Below are positions 56,431 through 64,000 of a stretch of 64,000 nt of DNA, in pieces. Below the pieces are notes generated by a model, which saw only the letters and a list, made by a program, of their open reading frames with translations, made no database searches and was not told the DNA's origin. The stretch is from Streptomyces sp. L2 (GTDB lineage Bacteria; Actinomycetota; Actinomycetes; Streptomycetales; Streptomycetaceae). The stretch spans positions 682,001-746,000 of the forward strand of contig NZ_QBDT01000001.1 of assembly GCF_004124325.1 (NCBI RefSeq), read 5' to 3'. The position numbers and the translations under genes are program-made. The first letter of the stretch is position 1, and each line of letters opens with the position of its first letter.

Positions 56431-57624
56431 TCACCGGTCGCCCGCGAGGTCGAGGTCCGCCGGCCGCTCCTCCGCGGGCGCCTCCACCGGGCGGACGCCG
56501 CGCCAGTGGTGGGCGATCGGCTGGGATACGGTCCGCCACCAGGGCTCGCCGGGCACCTTGCCTCCGGGCTCGAAGGGTTCGCCCGGCCGCGGGAGCGCCA
56601 CCGGCTGTCCGGCCTCGTCGCCCGCGTCCTTCGTCCACTCCCCCGGCTCCGCCCAGGCGTGCGGGGCGAGGTTGAAGGTGCCCCAGTGGATCGGCAGCAG
56701 CACCCCGTGCGGGGCGCCGCCCTGGAGGTCGAGGTGGGCGCGCAGGCCCTCCTCGGGGGTCATGTGGATGTCCGGCCAGAACGGGGAGTACGCGCCGATC
56801 TGGATCATGGTGGCGTCGAACGGGCCGTGGGCGGCTCCGATGTCCTTGAAGCCCTCGAAGTAGCCGGTGTCCCCGCTGTGGTAGATCCGGTGCTCCTCGC
56901 CGGCGACGGCCCAGGAGGCCCAAAGGGTGTGCTGGGTGTTGCGCAGGCCCCGGCCGCAGAAGTGGCGGGCGGGGGTCGCGGTGAGGGTCAGGCCGCCGAC
57001 CCGGGTCGACTCGTGCCAGTCCAGCTCGCGCAGCCGGTCGGCCGCGACACCCCAGCGTTCGAGGTGGGCGCCGACGCCGAGGGGCACCGCGAACAGGGTG
57101 TCCGTGCCGGCCAGCGCCTTGATCGTGGGCATGTCCAGATGGTCGTAGTGGTCGTGGGAGATGACCACGACGTCGACCGGGCCGAGGGCGGCCAGCGGCA
57201 GCGGCACCGGGTGCAGCCGCCTGGGCCCGACGAAGGGGAACGGGGAGCAGCGCTCGCCCCAGACCGGGTCGAACAGGGCCCGGTGTCCGTCGATCTCCGC
57301 GAGCACGCTGGAGTGGCCCATCCAGGTCAGCCGCAGCCCCGTGGCGGGCGGTCTGGCCAGGTCGGCGTAGGTCGTGGCGTGCACCGGGACGGTGCCGCCC
57401 GGCGCGCGCAGCGGGCGCTGCTCCTTGTCGAGGAAGACCTTCGCGAGGTCGCGCCGGGACCCGGAGGGAACCGTACGGACGGTGCCGCCCGGGTTCTGGA
57501 AGACGCCGTCCTTGAAATGCGGGGAGCGGCGGATGCGTGCCATGCGCTCACCGCCGGGATCCGCGCCGAAGGCGGCGGGCCGCAGCCCTCGGAGCCCGGG
57601 ACTCTGGGAACGCGGACCGGTCAC
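56431..57624 (-). CDS. MBL-fold hydrolase (UlaG/NAPE-PLD-like)
   Basis: 397 residues, GTG at 57624 after GGAGGTACC. WMGHSSVLAEIDGHRALFDP, VVISHDHYDHLDMPTIKAL (HxHxDH), YHSGDTGYFEGFKDIGAAHG and LLPIHWGTFNLAPHAWAEP give a complete di-zinc site. It belongs to the lactonase/phospholipase D-like branch. Substrate unknown. Divergent from the TetR gene. Confidence 0.9.
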   Translation of the reverse strand: MTGPRSQSPGLRGLRPAAFGADPGGERMARIRRSPHFKDGVFQNPGGTVRTVPSGSRRDLAKVFLDKEQRPLRAPGGTVPVHATTYADLARPPATGLRLTWMGHSSVLAEIDGHRALFDPVWGERCSPFPFVGPRRLHPVPLPLAALGPVDVVVISHDHYDHLDMPTIKALAGTDTLFAVPLGVGAHLERWGVAADRLRELDWHESTRVGGLTLTATPARHFCGRGLRNTQHTLWASWAVAGEEHRIYHSGDTGYFEGFKDIGAAHGPFDATMIQIGAYSPFWPDIHMTPEEGLRAHLDLQGGAPHGVLLPIHWGTFNLAPHAWAEPGEWTKDAGDEAGQPVALPRPGEPFEPGGKVPGEPWWRTVSQPIAHHWRGVRPVEAPAEERPADLDLAGDR

Positions 57625-57765
57625 GGTACCTCCAGGTGGAGTCGCTGAGGCCTTCCATTATGGTCGGCCCGTCCGACAAGCAGACCGACGGCGCCCCGCC
57701 CCCGGTGTCCCCGCCACTGGCCGGACACGTTCGGTGTCGTACTGGTGACGGATTAGGGTGGCCGC

Positions 57766-58377
57766 GTGGCGAGAGTGCGGTTGAGCGTGGCGGAGCGGCG
57801 CGAGGAGCTGCTGCGCGCGGCTGTCGAGCAGATCGAGGTGCGGGGCGTGGCGGCGCTCAGGATCGCCGACGTGGCGTCCGCGCTCGGGGTGAGCAACGCG
57901 CTGGTGCTGTACCACTTCTCCACGAAGGAGCAGCTGGTCGCCGCCGCGTTCGCGCACGCGGCGGAGGGCGACCTCGCGCACCTGCGGGGGCTGCTGGGCC
58001 GGCGGACGTCGGCGGTGCGCCGGCTGCGGTCGGCCGTCCGCTGGTACGCGCCGTCGGGTGCGGCCAAGGGCTGGCGGCTGTGGATCGAGGGCTGGGCGGT
58101 GTCACTGCGCGAGCCGGCTCTGCGCGAGGTCACCCGGGAACTGGACCGGCAGTGGAAGGCGGCGATCGCCGCCGTCATCACAGAGGGCGTCGCCGCGGGC
58201 GAGTTCGCGTGCGCCGATCCCGAGGGTACGGCCCTGCGCCTGACGGCCCTCCTGGACGGGCTCGCCGTCCAGCTGACCTCCTATCCGGGCGGCGTGCCCC
58301 GCACCCGCGCGCAGGAGTGGGGCGAGGCGGCGCTGGCCCGGGAACTCGGGCTGGAGCAGGAGTCCCTGAGGGGCTGA
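57766..58377 (+). CDS. TetR-family regulator
   Basis: 203 residues, GTG start. RREELLRAAVEQIEVRGVAA, LRIADVASALGVSNALVLYH and FSTKEQLVAAAFAHA form the TetR HTH. The C-terminal domain (LWIEGWAVSLREPALREVT) resembles the BetI-like subset. It may control the divergent MBL hydrolase 142 bases away. Confidence 0.9.
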   Translation: MARVRLSVAERREELLRAAVEQIEVRGVAALRIADVASALGVSNALVLYHFSTKEQLVAAAFAHAAEGDLAHLRGLLGRRTSAVRRLRSAVRWYAPSGAAKGWRLWIEGWAVSLREPALREVTRELDRQWKAAIAAVITEGVAAGEFACADPEGTALRLTALLDGLAVQLTSYPGGVPRTRAQEWGEAALARELGLEQESLRG

Positions 58378-58473
58378 CGTCCCGCGGTGTGCGCGAGGAG
58401 GGCCGGCCGATGCCCCGCGGCGCGCCTGGACCTGGGCGCTGCCGGGGGCCGGTCCCGCCGCGTTCAGTCCCGT

Positions 58474-58583
58474 CCGCGCCCTGTGCCGTCCGCGCCCCGT
58501 GTGGTCGTGTCCCGTGACGGCCGCGCCCTGTGCCGTCCGCGCCCCGTGTGGCCGTGTCCCGTGACGGTCGTGTCCCGTGACGG
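58474..58583. repeat. Tandem 47-bp and 16-bp repeats
   Basis: A 47-base unit occurs twice in tandem (58474-58520, 58521-58567; one mismatch). Its last 16 bases (TCGTGTCCCGTGACGG) are repeated once more at 58568-58583. It lies in the gap between convergent genes. Confidence 0.9.
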
Positions 58584-58599
58584 TCGTGTCCCGCGGCGC

Positions 58600-58662
58600 G
58601 CCGGTCGGGCGCCGCGGGGCGCCGGTCGGGCGCCGCGGGGCGCCGGTCGGGCGCCGCGGGGC
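58600..58662. repeat. Three exact 21-bp tandem repeats
   Basis: Three identical copies of a 21-base GC-only-but-one unit (58600-58620, 58621-58641, 58642-58662) end just before the SGNH hydrolase stop. With the 47-bp repeats this forms a compact minisatellite without a gene. Confidence 0.9.
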
Positions 58663-58678
58663 ACGGTGCGTCGGGGTG

Positions 58679-59506
58679 TCAGGCCACCGACGCGATCCGC
58701 GTCTTGATGTCGTCCGGTGACAGCGTGCCCTTCGCCGTGACGTGGTCGCCGGAGGACTCGCCCCGCAGCCGGCGGCCGATCCACGGGACGAGGTACTCGC
58801 GGGCCCAGTGCACGTCGTCGCGGCGGACCTCCAGCGTGCCCCGGGGCGGCAGGGGCGGCCAGGGCTGCTCGGGGTCGGCCGGGATCTCCAGGCCGAGGGC
58901 CTGACCGGCGCGCAGGGCCACGCGGGTGTGGCCCTCCGCCGACAGGTGGAGCCGGTCGTCGTCCCACGCCCGGCGGTCCTGCACGGACTTCAGGGACCAC
59001 AGGTCGAGCACCGGGCAGCCGTACCGGTCGGCGATGGCCCGCACGTGCCCGTTGTACGTGGCGATCTTGCCCCGCAGGTGCTTGAGCACCGGGACGCCAC
59101 GCGTGTCGAAACCGGTCGTCACGAGGACCGTGCCCGCCGCCTCGGCCAGCCGGGACACCGACCGCTCGAAGCGTTCGGCGACCTCGTCCGGGTCGGTGCC
59201 GGGGCGGATGATGTCGTTGCCGCCCGCGCAGAAGGAGACCAGGTCCGGGGCGAGTTCGAGCGCCTTGGGGACCTGGTCCGCCACGATCTGGTCGAGCAGC
59301 TTCCCGCGCACCGCGAGGTTGCTGTACCGGAAGTCTCCTTCGGGCCGCCGGTCGGCGAGCAGGACCGCGAACCGGTCGGCCCAGCCGACGAACGCCCCGT
59401 CGGGCCCCGGATCGCCGACGCCCTCGGTGAAGCTGTCCCCCACCGCCACGTACGACCCGATCGACCCGATCACCGATGTGTTGTCACTCTTCGAATCGTC
59501 TGCCAC
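58679..59506 (-). CDS. SGNH/GDSL hydrolase
   Basis: 275 residues. YVAVGDSFTEGVGDPGPDGA (Ser, block I), SNLAVRGKLLDQIVADQV (block II Gly), SFCAGGNDIIRPG (block III Asn) and WDDDRLHLSAEGHTRVALRA (block V Asp/His) are complete. No signal peptide, so it is probably cytoplasmic; it would act on an ester. Confidence 0.93.
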   Translation of the reverse strand: MADDSKSDNTSVIGSIGSYVAVGDSFTEGVGDPGPDGAFVGWADRFAVLLADRRPEGDFRYSNLAVRGKLLDQIVADQVPKALELAPDLVSFCAGGNDIIRPGTDPDEVAERFERSVSRLAEAAGTVLVTTGFDTRGVPVLKHLRGKIATYNGHVRAIADRYGCPVLDLWSLKSVQDRRAWDDDRLHLSAEGHTRVALRAGQALGLEIPADPEQPWPPLPPRGTLEVRRDDVHWAREYLVPWIGRRLRGESSGDHVTAKGTLSPDDIKTRIASVA

Positions 59507-59652
59507 GTCGGACCATGATTCACCTTCGGATGTGACTTACGCGACCGTAGGCGGGGGTTGACGGACGGTGAGAAGTCCCACTGCTTATTCATTTGCCATT
59601 CAGGAATACTCCGGGGCAGCCGGGTCGGCCAGGACCACCGGGACCGGCCGGG

Positions 59653-60558
59653 TCAGCCGACGGTGACTCCGTGCCGGCTGAGGTAGGCGACGGGGTCGAT
59701 GTCCGAGCCGTAGTCCGGGGTGGTCCGGATCTCGAAGTGCAGGTGCGGTCCGGTCACGTTGCCGGTGGCGCCGGACAGGCCGAGCTGCTGTCCCTCCGTC
59801 ACGCTCTGCCCGGCGGACACGGAGAGCTGGGAGAGGTGGGCGTACTGGGCGTAGTGGCCGTCGTTCAGCTTGACGACGACCTGGTTGCCGTACGCGCCGC
59901 CCCAGCCCGCGGAGACGACCGTGCCGGCGGCGACGGACTTGACGGAGGTGCCGGTCGGGACGACGAAGTCGACGCCGGTGTGGTAACCGCTGGACCACAT
60001 GCTGCCCGCCACGTGGTAGCCGGTGCCGATGGTGGCGCCGGTCACCGGGAGGGTGAAGCCGGTGGAGGGGGTGGCGGCCGGGGGCGGGGTCTGCGGCTTG
60101 GACGGGTGGGTGGACGGGGTCGCGGAGTGCGCGTCGGAGGACGGGTGGTGTGCCGCCGCCGCGCGCTTGCCGAGCGTGAGCTTCAGGCCGGGGTGGATCA
60201 GCGACGGGTCGTCGCCGACGGCCTGCCGGTTGTCGTCGTAGAGCCGGTGCCAGCCGCCGCGGACGTCGTGGTCGTCGGCTATCTTCGCCAGGCAGTCGCC
60301 GGACTTCACCGTGTAGGTGCGGACGCCCGGAGCGCGGTGCGCGGCCGCCGGCTTCGCGGCGGTCGCCTTCACCGCCGTGCCCTTGGCGGCCGGGAGGGCC
60401 TGGGTGACGTGCGCGGAACCGGACTGCGGGGTGGCGGCGTGGGCTCCGGCGGCCCCGACGAGCGGCAGGGCGAGGGCGGCGCCGCCGGTTCCGGCGACGG
60501 CGATGGAGCGGGTCAGACGCTGGGTCTTGGGACGACGGTGCTTACCCTTCGCGGGCAT
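59653..60558 (-). CDS. LysM and M23 peptidase, cell wall hydrolase
   Basis: 301 residues, ATG at 60558 after GAGAGGA. Signal peptide (RSIAVAGTGGAALALPLVGA), LysM domain (RTYTVKSGDCLAKIADDHDV), Pro/His/Ser linker, then M23 domain with HTGVDFVVPTGTSVKSVAAG (first His, Asp) and GPHLHFEIR (HxH). It is expected to cut peptidoglycan peptides outside the cell. A c-di-AMP riboswitch in its leader controls it, as for other actinobacterial wall hydrolases. Confidence 0.95.
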   Translation of the reverse strand: MPAKGKHRRPKTQRLTRSIAVAGTGGAALALPLVGAAGAHAATPQSGSAHVTQALPAAKGTAVKATAAKPAAAHRAPGVRTYTVKSGDCLAKIADDHDVRGGWHRLYDDNRQAVGDDPSLIHPGLKLTLGKRAAAAHHPSSDAHSATPSTHPSKPQTPPPAATPSTGFTLPVTGATIGTGYHVAGSMWSSGYHTGVDFVVPTGTSVKSVAAGTVVSAGWGGAYGNQVVVKLNDGHYAQYAHLSQLSVSAGQSVTEGQQLGLSGATGNVTGPHLHFEIRTTPDYGSDIDPVAYLSRHGVTVG

Positions 60559-60571
60559 GGCGCATTCCTCT

Positions 60572-60750
60572 CCGGCGCCTGCGAGGTGAGCTGTCGGGTT
60601 CGGACTGGAGCTGCCCGGCCGCGCGGTGCGCGGCTTCACCCCGAGCCTGTCGCGGAGACCGGGACAGGCAGTCGTACCTGGTGGGTCCCCCGCTCCTGCC
60701 GTACACGGGTCATGTGTGTGGGGACTCCGGACGGCGGCAGGATTCGGCGT
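60572..60750 (-). promoter_or_regulatory. c-di-AMP riboswitch (ydaO/yuaA type)
   Basis: In the leader, minus strand, I read the conserved blocks GCGGGGGACCCACCAGG, GGGGTGAAGCCG and CCGAACCCGACAGCTCACCT CGCAGGCG, in the order and spacing of the ydaO-yuaA RNA that binds cyclic di-AMP and turns genes off. The ribosome site lies immediately past it. Its exact 5' end is uncertain. Confidence 0.88.
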
Positions 60751-61031
60751 TCCGTCCGGAATTGGTGGCGAACGTAAGCGAGCGGGACGCACGGCGACAA
60801 GGAGCCGGTTCCCGCCTCCGCCGTTTCGGATGATCGGATACCGGAAAGCGCGGTCACCGTGCGTGCATGTCCGCGCTCTCGCTCGCCTCAATTGCCGCCG
60901 GGCGCCCGGACATTACGTGAGCATGACGTGCGACGGTCGGTCACCACTATGACGCTCCTCACGCACGCCATACCCACCTCCCCCTATTTCGTAGCGAGTT
61001 GGAGCGAAGCCGCAAAATTCGGGCAGACGAC

Positions 61032-63122
61032 TCAGATGCGACACAGACGGAGAACCGTCGCATCGAGATCGCCGCGCAGCCCGGTCCGCAGACCGTGGTG
61101 CCGGAGGACGGCACCTCGGTGCACTTCGCCCGTTTCACGGCATTCGTACGACGCGGCCGGGTCGAGTCCGCGCAGCCGCAGGGCCGGGACCGGTTCGCCG
61201 TACCGCTGCGACTGGAGCCAGGCGAGCACCACCGTCTCGTCGCCGAGGACGTACTGGACGGCGCTGAGGCCGCCCGCCGGCGGGCGCAGCCGGTACAGGT
61301 CGCCGTGCTGGACGACGGGCCGTATCTCCTTGTAGAGGTCCACCCAGGCGCGGGCCTCGGCGAGGTCCTCCTCGCTCCACTCGGTGAGGTCGCCTCCGAC
61401 GCCGAGGACTCCCGCCATGGCGCTGACGAAGCGGTAACGCAGGCTGCTCAACCGGCCGTTGAGCTGGCTGTTCGGGCTGTCGGTGACCCAGGCGGCCATG
61501 ACCCGGGCGGGGTGGACCTGGCTGAACCCGTGCTGGATGGCGAGCCGGTCCAGCGGGTCGGTGTTGTCGGAGGTCCACACCTGGTCGGTGCGGCTCAGCA
61601 CCCCCAGGTCGATCCGGCCGCCGCCGCCCGAGCAGGACTCGAAGGCGACCTCGGGGTGCGCGGCGCGCAGCCGGTCCAGCAGGGCGTACAGGGCGTGGGT
61701 GTGGTCGGTCCACAGGCGTTGCGGGTACGGCTCCCCCGGCCAGCCGGCGTCGGTGAAGCAGCGGTTGAAGTCCCACTTCACATAGTCGACGGGCGCACTG
61801 GAGAGCAGGGTGTGCAGCTGCTCCCACAGGTACTCCTGGACGTCCTCGCGGGCCAGGTTCAGGACGAGCTGATTGCGGAATTCCGTCCGCTTTCGCCCCG
61901 GTTGATACTGCACCCAGTCAGGGTGCGCGCGGTAGAGATCGCTGTCGGGGTTGACCATCTCGGGTTCGACCCAGATGCCGAACCGCATGCCGAGGCCGTG
62001 CACCTGGTCGGCGAGGGGCTTCAGGCCGTGCGGGAAGCGGTCGGGGTTGGGCGTCCAGTCGCCGAGTCCGGCCCGGTCGCTGGTGCGGGCGCCGAACCAG
62101 CCGTCGTCCACGACGAACAGCTCGACGCCGATGGCGGCGGCCCGCCGGGCGAGCGCGGTCTGCTGCTCCTCGGAGATGTCGAAGAAGGTGGCTTCCCAGG
62201 AGTTGAACAGCACCGGCCGGTCCCGGTCCGCGTCCGGGATCACGTGCGCGCGCTGGTAGGCGTGCCAGGTGCGGCTGGCCCCGCCGAAGCCGCCGTCGCT
62301 CCACAGGCCGGCGAAGACCGGGGTGGTGTAGGAGCGGCCCGGCTCCAGGAGGAGCAGACCGGAGTCGTCGTGGCCGGCGCCGCCGGTGATCTGCACGCGC
62401 GCGTCCGGGAGCTGGGCGACCGCGATCCGCCAGGAGCCGGACCAGCCGAGGGCGCAGCCGTAGACCTCGCCGCGCTCCTCGGTGGCGTCGGTGTCGAGGG
62501 CGACCCAGGGCAGGTGCTGGTGTCCGGTGTGGCCGCGGCGGCTGCCGATGACCTTCTCGCCGTAGGTGAGGGGCGCGCTGGTGAGCAGGGACTCGGCGGC
62601 CCAGCGGCCGTGCAGCTGGGAGAGCCGCCAGCCGTCGCGGTCGGGCAGGGTCCAGGTGGCGGCGTCGGCGCGCAGCAGTTCCACGGGCGCGGGGCCGCCG
62701 TTGTGCAGGGTGACCCAGCGCTCGACGACGTCGCCGCGCATCCGGTAGTGCAGGGTGATCGCGAGCCCGTCGTCGTCGAAGCGCAGTCGCAGCGCGTCGT
62801 CGTCCGTCTCGTACGACACGAAGCACCACTCGGTGCCGCGCCGCTCACCGGTGCGGACGGACAGGGCGGGGCGGGTGAAGCGGGGGCCACCCTCGACGGG
62901 GTACTCCTCGCGGCCGTCCAGCGGGGACTCGAAGGGGCGGTACGCGGGCAGCGGGTCCGCCGCCAGGGCCTCGGCGTCGGCGAGGGCGATGCGCGGGCCC
63001 CAGTGCAGGTGGACCAGCTCGTCCGCCTCCGCGAGGTGGAGGGCATAGCTGCTGCCGGGGCCGGACAGGAGCCAGGTACGGCCGTTCTCGGCGATCTCCG
63101 CCATCTCCGCCATCTCCGCCAT
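61032..63122 (-). CDS. GH36 alpha-galactosidase
   Basis: 696 residues from the ATG at 63122; ATGs at 63113 and 63104 are equally possible because three MAE codon triplets stand in a row. Catalytic nucleophile in VDYVKWDFNRCF, acid/base in VWTSDNTDPLDRLAIQHGFS; LFVVDDGWFGARTSDRAGLG and GIWVEPEMVNPDSDLYRAHP are the substrate loop. No signal peptide, so it acts inside the cell on imported alpha-galactosides (raffinose, melibiose type). Confidence 0.94.
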   Translation of the reverse strand: MAEMAEMAEIAENGRTWLLSGPGSSYALHLAEADELVHLHWGPRIALADAEALAADPLPAYRPFESPLDGREEYPVEGGPRFTRPALSVRTGERRGTEWCFVSYETDDDALRLRFDDDGLAITLHYRMRGDVVERWVTLHNGGPAPVELLRADAATWTLPDRDGWRLSQLHGRWAAESLLTSAPLTYGEKVIGSRRGHTGHQHLPWVALDTDATEERGEVYGCALGWSGSWRIAVAQLPDARVQITGGAGHDDSGLLLLEPGRSYTTPVFAGLWSDGGFGGASRTWHAYQRAHVIPDADRDRPVLFNSWEATFFDISEEQQTALARRAAAIGVELFVVDDGWFGARTSDRAGLGDWTPNPDRFPHGLKPLADQVHGLGMRFGIWVEPEMVNPDSDLYRAHPDWVQYQPGRKRTEFRNQLVLNLAREDVQEYLWEQLHTLLSSAPVDYVKWDFNRCFTDAGWPGEPYPQRLWTDHTHALYALLDRLRAAHPEVAFESCSGGGGRIDLGVLSRTDQVWTSDNTDPLDRLAIQHGFSQVHPARVMAAWVTDSPNSQLNGRLSSLRYRFVSAMAGVLGVGGDLTEWSEEDLAEARAWVDLYKEIRPVVQHGDLYRLRPPAGGLSAVQYVLGDETVVLAWLQSQRYGEPVPALRLRGLDPAASYECRETGEVHRGAVLRHHGLRTGLRGDLDATVLRLCRI

Positions 63123-63291
63123 CAAGACCTCACAGGTGTCAACAGAGCCGATCAATCCCGAACATCATCGGGTGTGAGGTACGCCCTGACAATGCCTGTG
63201 GACAACTCATTGCCCGAGGAAATCGATGTCGTATCGTCGACGGGTGCCCGTCGGCGAGCCGCGCCGGCGGCGCCGACCGGGAGGAGCCCCC

Positions 63292-64000
63292 GTGACGCAG
63301 CAGGTCCCGTCGACCGAGCCCGAGCTGGCCGGAGTCCGCAACTTCCGCGACGTCGGCGGACTGCCGGCGCGGGACGGACGGCGGGTGCGCCACGGCGTGC
63401 TGTTCCGCAGCGGGCACCTCGCCCACGCGACCTCCGAGGACGCCGCGTTCCTCGCCTCGCTGGGCCTGCACACGGTCTTCGACTTCCGCAACGCCGCCGA
63501 CCAGAAGCTGGAGGGGCCGGACGTCGCGCTCCCCGGGGTGCGCAATGTGAACCTTCCGCTGAGCGACCCGGCGGACGGCGCGGAGTTCTGGAAGATGGTC
63601 CGCGACGGCGACCTCGACCAGCTGCGCGGGATCCTCGCCGACGGCAAGGCGGCCGGCCGGATGATCGCCTCCTACCGGCAGATCGTCAGGGACCGCACCG
63701 CCGAGCACTCCCGGGTGCTGCACGCGCTCGCCGAGGACAGCGTGCCCGCGCTGATGCACTGCGCGGCCGGCAAGGACCGCGCGGGCATCTCGATAGCCGT
63801 GACGCTGCTCGCCGTGGGCGTGGAGCGGGACGCGATCGTCGCGGACTACCTGGAGTCCAACGCCAGGCACCGCCGCTACAAGGTCCACCGCAGCGGCAGC
63901 GCGGAGACCGCGTACACCCCCGAGGTGATGGAGCTGCTCAGCCCGTTGTTCGAGGCGCGCGCCGAGTACCTGGCGGCGGCCTTCGACAGCATCGAGCAGC
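63292..64000 (+). CDS. Tyrosine-protein phosphatase (Y_phosphatase3), C-terminus beyond window
   Basis: GTG start after GGGAGGAG; 236 codons visible. GVRNFRDVGGLPARDGRRVR, GVLFRSGHLAHATSEDAAFL and the P-loop LMHCAAGKDRAGISIAVTLL (HCx2GKDR) match the bacterial tyrosine phosphatase family related to MptpB. It may also act on lipid phosphates. The end is cut by the window edge. Confidence 0.92.
   Translation, partial: MTQQVPSTEPELAGVRNFRDVGGLPARDGRRVRHGVLFRSGHLAHATSEDAAFLASLGLHTVFDFRNAADQKLEGPDVALPGVRNVNLPLSDPADGAEFWKMVRDGDLDQLRGILADGKAAGRMIASYRQIVRDRTAEHSRVLHALAEDSVPALMHCAAGKDRAGISIAVTLLAVGVERDAIVADYLESNARHRRYKVHRSGSAETAYTPEVMELLSPLFEARAEYLAAAFDSIEQ

Noticed and set aside
58474..58662. CRISPR array
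   Set aside because: Repeats are directly adjacent with no spacers and there are no cas genes; likewise for the 9-base repeats at 14942.

Overview
The window is chromosomal DNA of a high-GC actinomycete, almost certainly a Streptomyces. Supporting signs are strong G/C bias at third codon positions, GTG starts, four-base start/stop overlaps, two conservons, a c-di-AMP (ydaO-type) riboswitch upstream of a LysM/M23 hydrolase, and rare TTA codons. No species can be named from the sequence alone.

Bases 1-18560 look like accessory DNA ending at a tRNA-Pro gene. They hold a possible ADP-ribosyltransferase cut by the window edge, a decayed histidine kinase/response regulator remnant, and a shortened conservon (sensor kinase, roadblock protein, unknown third gene). 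Next come a PucR-type regulator and secreted proteins: a PL14-type lyase, a DUF3472-like protein and a phosphoesterase with an MFS exporter and a beta-propeller protein. A sigma factor fused to a zinc-finger, membrane and lectin tail follows, then an SDR/FAH catabolic pair and a truncated IS3 element. The region ends with an excisionase-like gene and a broken integrase whose 3' end runs into tRNA-Pro, so this may be an old island inserted at the tRNA.

Bases 18700-28600 are mostly core-like: DUF309, CobF and CobK (cobalamin), a TauE-type permease, an acyl-CoA ligase and thiolase, a lipase, DUF3140 and a SAM methyltransferase. Two neighbouring genes, a Dps-like ferritin and an endonuclease III-like gene, are broken by short palindromic inserts.

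Bases 28582-37715 hold the most striking feature: a 9.1-kb integrated element that splits a HAD-phosphatase gene. A 16-bp direct repeat marks both ends, and the two gene halves rejoin in frame across it. The element encodes a tyrosine integrase, an XRE-DUF5919 regulator, a RepA-like AAA ATPase, an HK97-type major capsid protein and its prohead protease, and several small proteins. I see no terminase, portal or tail gene, so it looks like a phage satellite or reduced prophage. Its minus-strand genes share a nine-base motif just before their starts.

Bases 37700-47200 return to chromosome: the other half of the HAD gene, a glutamine synthetase-like/amidohydrolase pair (a split FluG arrangement), a NUDIX-type protein, a membrane protein, a second identical tRNA-Pro, an MmcQ/YjbR protein, and a tdh-kbl-lysR threonine catabolism cluster.

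Bases 47300-64000 contain a full conservon (cvnA-B-C-D plus a GAF protein), a VWA protein, a methyltransferase, a PAP2-type phosphatase, an MBL-fold hydrolase, a TetR regulator, an SGNH hydrolase, the riboswitch-controlled M23 peptidase, a GH36 alpha-galactosidase and a tyrosine phosphatase cut by the right edge.
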